From an uncultured Armatimonadota bacterium (GTDB lineage Bacteria > Armatimonadota > Fimbriimonadia > Fimbriimonadales > Fimbriimonadaceae): a stretch of DNA of 64,000 nt. The notes under the pieces are model-generated. The model ran no database searches. It saw only the letters and a program-made list of their open reading frames with translations, and was not told where the DNA came from. The position numbers and the translations under genes are program-made. Positions within the stretch are counted from its first letter, which is position 1; each line of letters opens with the position of its first letter. The stretch spans positions 1 to 64,000 of the forward strand of contig CAIYMO010000045.1 in assembly GCA_903927345.1 (NCBI GenBank). The letters are read 5' to 3'. Shown here one piece after another: positions 62,313 to 64,000 of this stretch.

Positions 62313-62921
62313 ATGGCAACTTATCGAGGAAGAAAGACGGACATCTGCCGAACTGTCGGCTACGACATTTGGGGTCGACCAAACAGCCCTGCTGCAAAGC
62401 GAGCATATCCGCTCGGTCAGCACGGTCCAAACCTTAAGGATCGACGACAATCGGAGTACGGCGAGCAGCTTTTGGCAAAGCAGGTCATCCGACGCTACTA
62501 CAACATGCTCGAGAAGCAGTTCTCGAACACGTTTAAGAAAGCGCAGCGAATGAGCGGCAACACCTCGCTCAACTTCCTTCGCCTCCTTGAGCTTCGACTT
62601 GCTACTGCAGTCTGGCGACTCGGATACGCAAAGACCATCTTCCAGGCTCGACAAATGGTCAGCCACTGCCACGTTATGGTCAACGGAAAGGTCGTTAACA
62701 TCGCTTCGTTCCAACTTAAAGTCGGCGACGTCGTTGAAGTCCGAGATCGAAAGTCCAGCAAGGACATCGCTCGAAACAACAACTACGAAGGCGCTCCAGT
62801 CCCAGCCTACATCGAGGCTGACGTTCAGAATATGAAGGGCAAGATCATCGCTCTTCCTGAGCGAGAAGACTTCCCTAAGTTCTTCCAAGAGCAGCAGGTC
62901 GTCGAATTCTACGCTCGTTAA
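62313..62921 (+). CDS. rpsD: 30S ribosomal protein uS4
   Basis: About 202 residues. MATYRGRKTDICRTVGYDIW starts the protein; GNTSLNFLRLLELRLATAVWRLGYA and the S4 RNA-binding domain (ARQMVSHCHVMVNGKVVNI) follow. It nucleates 16S rRNA assembly and often represses its own operon. It is alone here, away from rpsM-rpsK-rpoA. The ATG at 62313 fits the family. The 204 bases upstream contain TATATT and a 6-bp hairpin (CGCGGG / CTCGCG, 62279-62294) in the leader. Confidence 0.96.
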   Translation: MATYRGRKTDICRTVGYDIWGRPNSPAAKRAYPLGQHGPNLKDRRQSEYGEQLLAKQVIRRYYNMLEKQFSNTFKKAQRMSGNTSLNFLRLLELRLATAVWRLGYAKTIFQARQMVSHCHVMVNGKVVNIASFQLKVGDVVEVRDRKSSKDIARNNNYEGAPVPAYIEADVQNMKGKIIALPEREDFPKFFQEQQVVEFYAR

Positions 62922-62944
62922 TTTCGAGCTAGTCAACAAGTCGC

Positions 62945-62976
62945 AACTCCTTTCGGGTCACCGAAAGGAGTTTTTT
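62945..62976 (+). terminator. terminator of rpsD
   Basis: Stem AACTCCTTTCGG / CCGAAAGGAGTT with a 4-base loop, then TTTT. The A-poor opposite side makes it mainly plus-strand. Confidence 0.9.
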
Positions 62977-63002
62977 CATTATCAGGGTATCGACGTCGCG
63001 AA

Positions 63003-64000
63003 TCAGCGAACGCGTCGAGCCATCGCACGATCTGTGCATTCGATCGCGACTTTCGTCGCAACCAGGGCATCATCCGGAGACGCCAATGCGCCGACTTCAC
63101 CGTGCGTGATGTACTTCGCAAACTGCGAGTACATACCATCAAAATTCTTCTCACTCGCGCCTTCGGCCCGAATAGTCTGATCACCGGTCCGAACTTCAAG
63201 AATGTAGCCGTTACGATCAAACCGCGCGACCCCACCTGCACCAATCAGTTCGTAAGTGAAAATGGAAAGCGGATCTCGAGCGGTATGTCCGTAAGTGAAC
63301 GAGACCTCAACGGTCGCCGTAATGCCACCTTGCAGTGACAGGTGGCTCGTCACATGGTCTGGAGCGTCGTACTTCGCAACCCAGGCGCCAAAGCCGTCGC
63401 ACGCAACAACCTCTCGGCCGGTCATCCACCGAATCAAATCTATCTGATGAACGCCGCAATCGATGAGGGGTCCTCCTTCGAGCATTCGTCCACGCCAAAG
63501 GGGACTCTCGACCCATTGACCCGAAGCATCCTGCACCCACTGACCATGCAGGTTCCACAGATACTGCATCCGAATATGTCGAACATCCCCGATGACCCCC
63601 TCACGTAACCATCGACGCATGGTCGCGGCGACATCGGAGAAGCGGTACACCAAACCTACGAAGAATCCCTTTCCGGAATCCTCCATCACCGCGATCATGT
63701 CTGCGGCTTCATCCTCGGTAGCCGCAATGGGCTTTTCACAGAGGACGTGAACACCATACTGAGACGCCAGCATGACGTTGTCCGAGTGGAAGGCCAAAGG
63801 CGAGCAAATCGCAACCGCATCCATCGGGGTTGCGAAGAACTCCTCATCCGTTTCAAATGCAGAGCCTCCGAAGCGATCTGCGTACGATTTAGCCTTCCCC
63901 GGAACGGGATCGTACAATCCGACCAGCTCAAAATCAGAACACCTCCCAATTGCTGGGAGGTGTCCAAAATCGGCGACGGAACCACAGCCCATCAACCCGA
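63003..64000 (-). CDS. Gfo/Idh/MocA-family oxidoreductase (5' end outside window)
   Basis: At least 330 residues; the N-terminus runs off the right edge. The visible start MGCGSVADFGHLPAI is the Rossmann nucleotide loop, so only a few residues are missing. CEKPIAATEDEA (about 85-96) gives the family EKP motif, and LIDCGVHQIDLIRWM holds the conserved Asp/His of the substrate site. FVGLVYRFSD is typical. Substrate unknown. Convergent with rpsD. Confidence 0.88.
   Translation of the reverse strand, partial: GLMGCGSVADFGHLPAIGRCSDFELVGLYDPVPGKAKSYADRFGGSAFETDEEFFATPMDAVAICSPLAFHSDNVMLASQYGVHVLCEKPIAATEDEAADMIAVMEDSGKGFFVGLVYRFSDVAATMRRWLREGVIGDVRHIRMQYLWNLHGQWVQDASGQWVESPLWRGRMLEGGPLIDCGVHQIDLIRWMTGREVVACDGFGAWVAKYDAPDHVTSHLSLQGGITATVEVSFTYGHTARDPLSIFTYELIGAGGVARFDRNGYILEVRTGDQTIRAEGASEKNFDGMYSQFAKYITHGEVGALASPDDALVATKVAIECTDRAMARRVR

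Overview
The window looks like chromosome of an Armatimonadota bacterium, most likely of the Fimbriimonadia type. This is inferred from gene content, not from a database search. The pointers are several pseudopilin genes with a near-identical [20 protein letters not shown] leader helix and the degenerate C-terminal D-[GST]-H motif of the H-X9-DG group, PilB/PilT, a PEP-CTERM protein, HrcA together with HspR, and two Gfo/Idh/MocA oxidoreductases. Base composition is moderate (a little over half GC by eye) and the genes are densely packed, with many 1-4 bp overlaps. There is no rRNA, transposase, phage or CRISPR, and one tRNA (Pro-UGG).

Layout. 1-5.5 kb: a pseudopilin with a small lipoprotein behind it, a beta-lactamase-fold hydrolase coupled to an AmpG-like permease (probable muropeptide recycling), and prpB. 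5.5-7.4 kb: two copies of an unrecognised small protein, a secreted protein and an HTH-PAS regulator. 7.4-12.1 kb (minus): hrcA, then a probable operon of a Cys-containing secreted protein, pseudopilin, DUF4198 protein, redoxin lipoprotein, thioredoxin-fold protein broken by an in-frame TAG, and a mono-haem cytochrome. A LacI regulator diverges from it across a palindromic operator. 13-21 kb: Gfo/Idh/MocA oxidoreductase, dihydroorotase, exonuclease III, and an outsized membrane pyrophosphatase. 21-30 kb: tRNA-Pro, a DUF4139 protein, msrB, a Gly-rich RRM protein, pilB-pilT, pyrE-lysS, a pseudopilin. 30-35.4 kb (plus): WecB-type glycosyltransferase, cobalamin adenosyltransferase, LolA-like protein, feoA-feoB, and a PhnZ-like HD oxygenase. 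35-45 kb: glycosyltransferase, rimM-khpA-rpsP-ffh, rmlA-rmlB, obg-nadD-rsfS, a TPR membrane protein, a translin homologue and radC. 46-52 kb: PEP-CTERM protein, ispG, tandem HDOD proteins, and cbpA-hspR behind a HAIR-like operator. 52-64 kb: rpoC and rpoB, two small membrane/coiled-coil proteins, hisB, rpsD, and a partial oxidoreductase.

How it works together. Most of the window is housekeeping: transcription, ribosome assembly, protein targeting, pyrimidine, NAD, isoprenoid and histidine synthesis. Around it lie an envelope theme (pilins, PilB/T, lipoproteins, muropeptide uptake, dTDP-sugar synthesis) and a stress theme (HrcA, HspR, MsrB, redoxins).

Several genes have a -10-like hexamer (TANNNT) only 5-9 bases before the start codon and no Shine-Dalgarno sequence, which suggests leaderless transcripts.

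The most unusual items are: the amber-interrupted redox gene in its pilin-linked operon; the small-protein pair beside the HTH-PAS regulator; a roughly 265-residue insert in the pyrophosphatase; a bacterial translin homologue; and a possible hairpin hiding the rpoB ribosome-binding site. No stretch over 300 bases lacks a gene.
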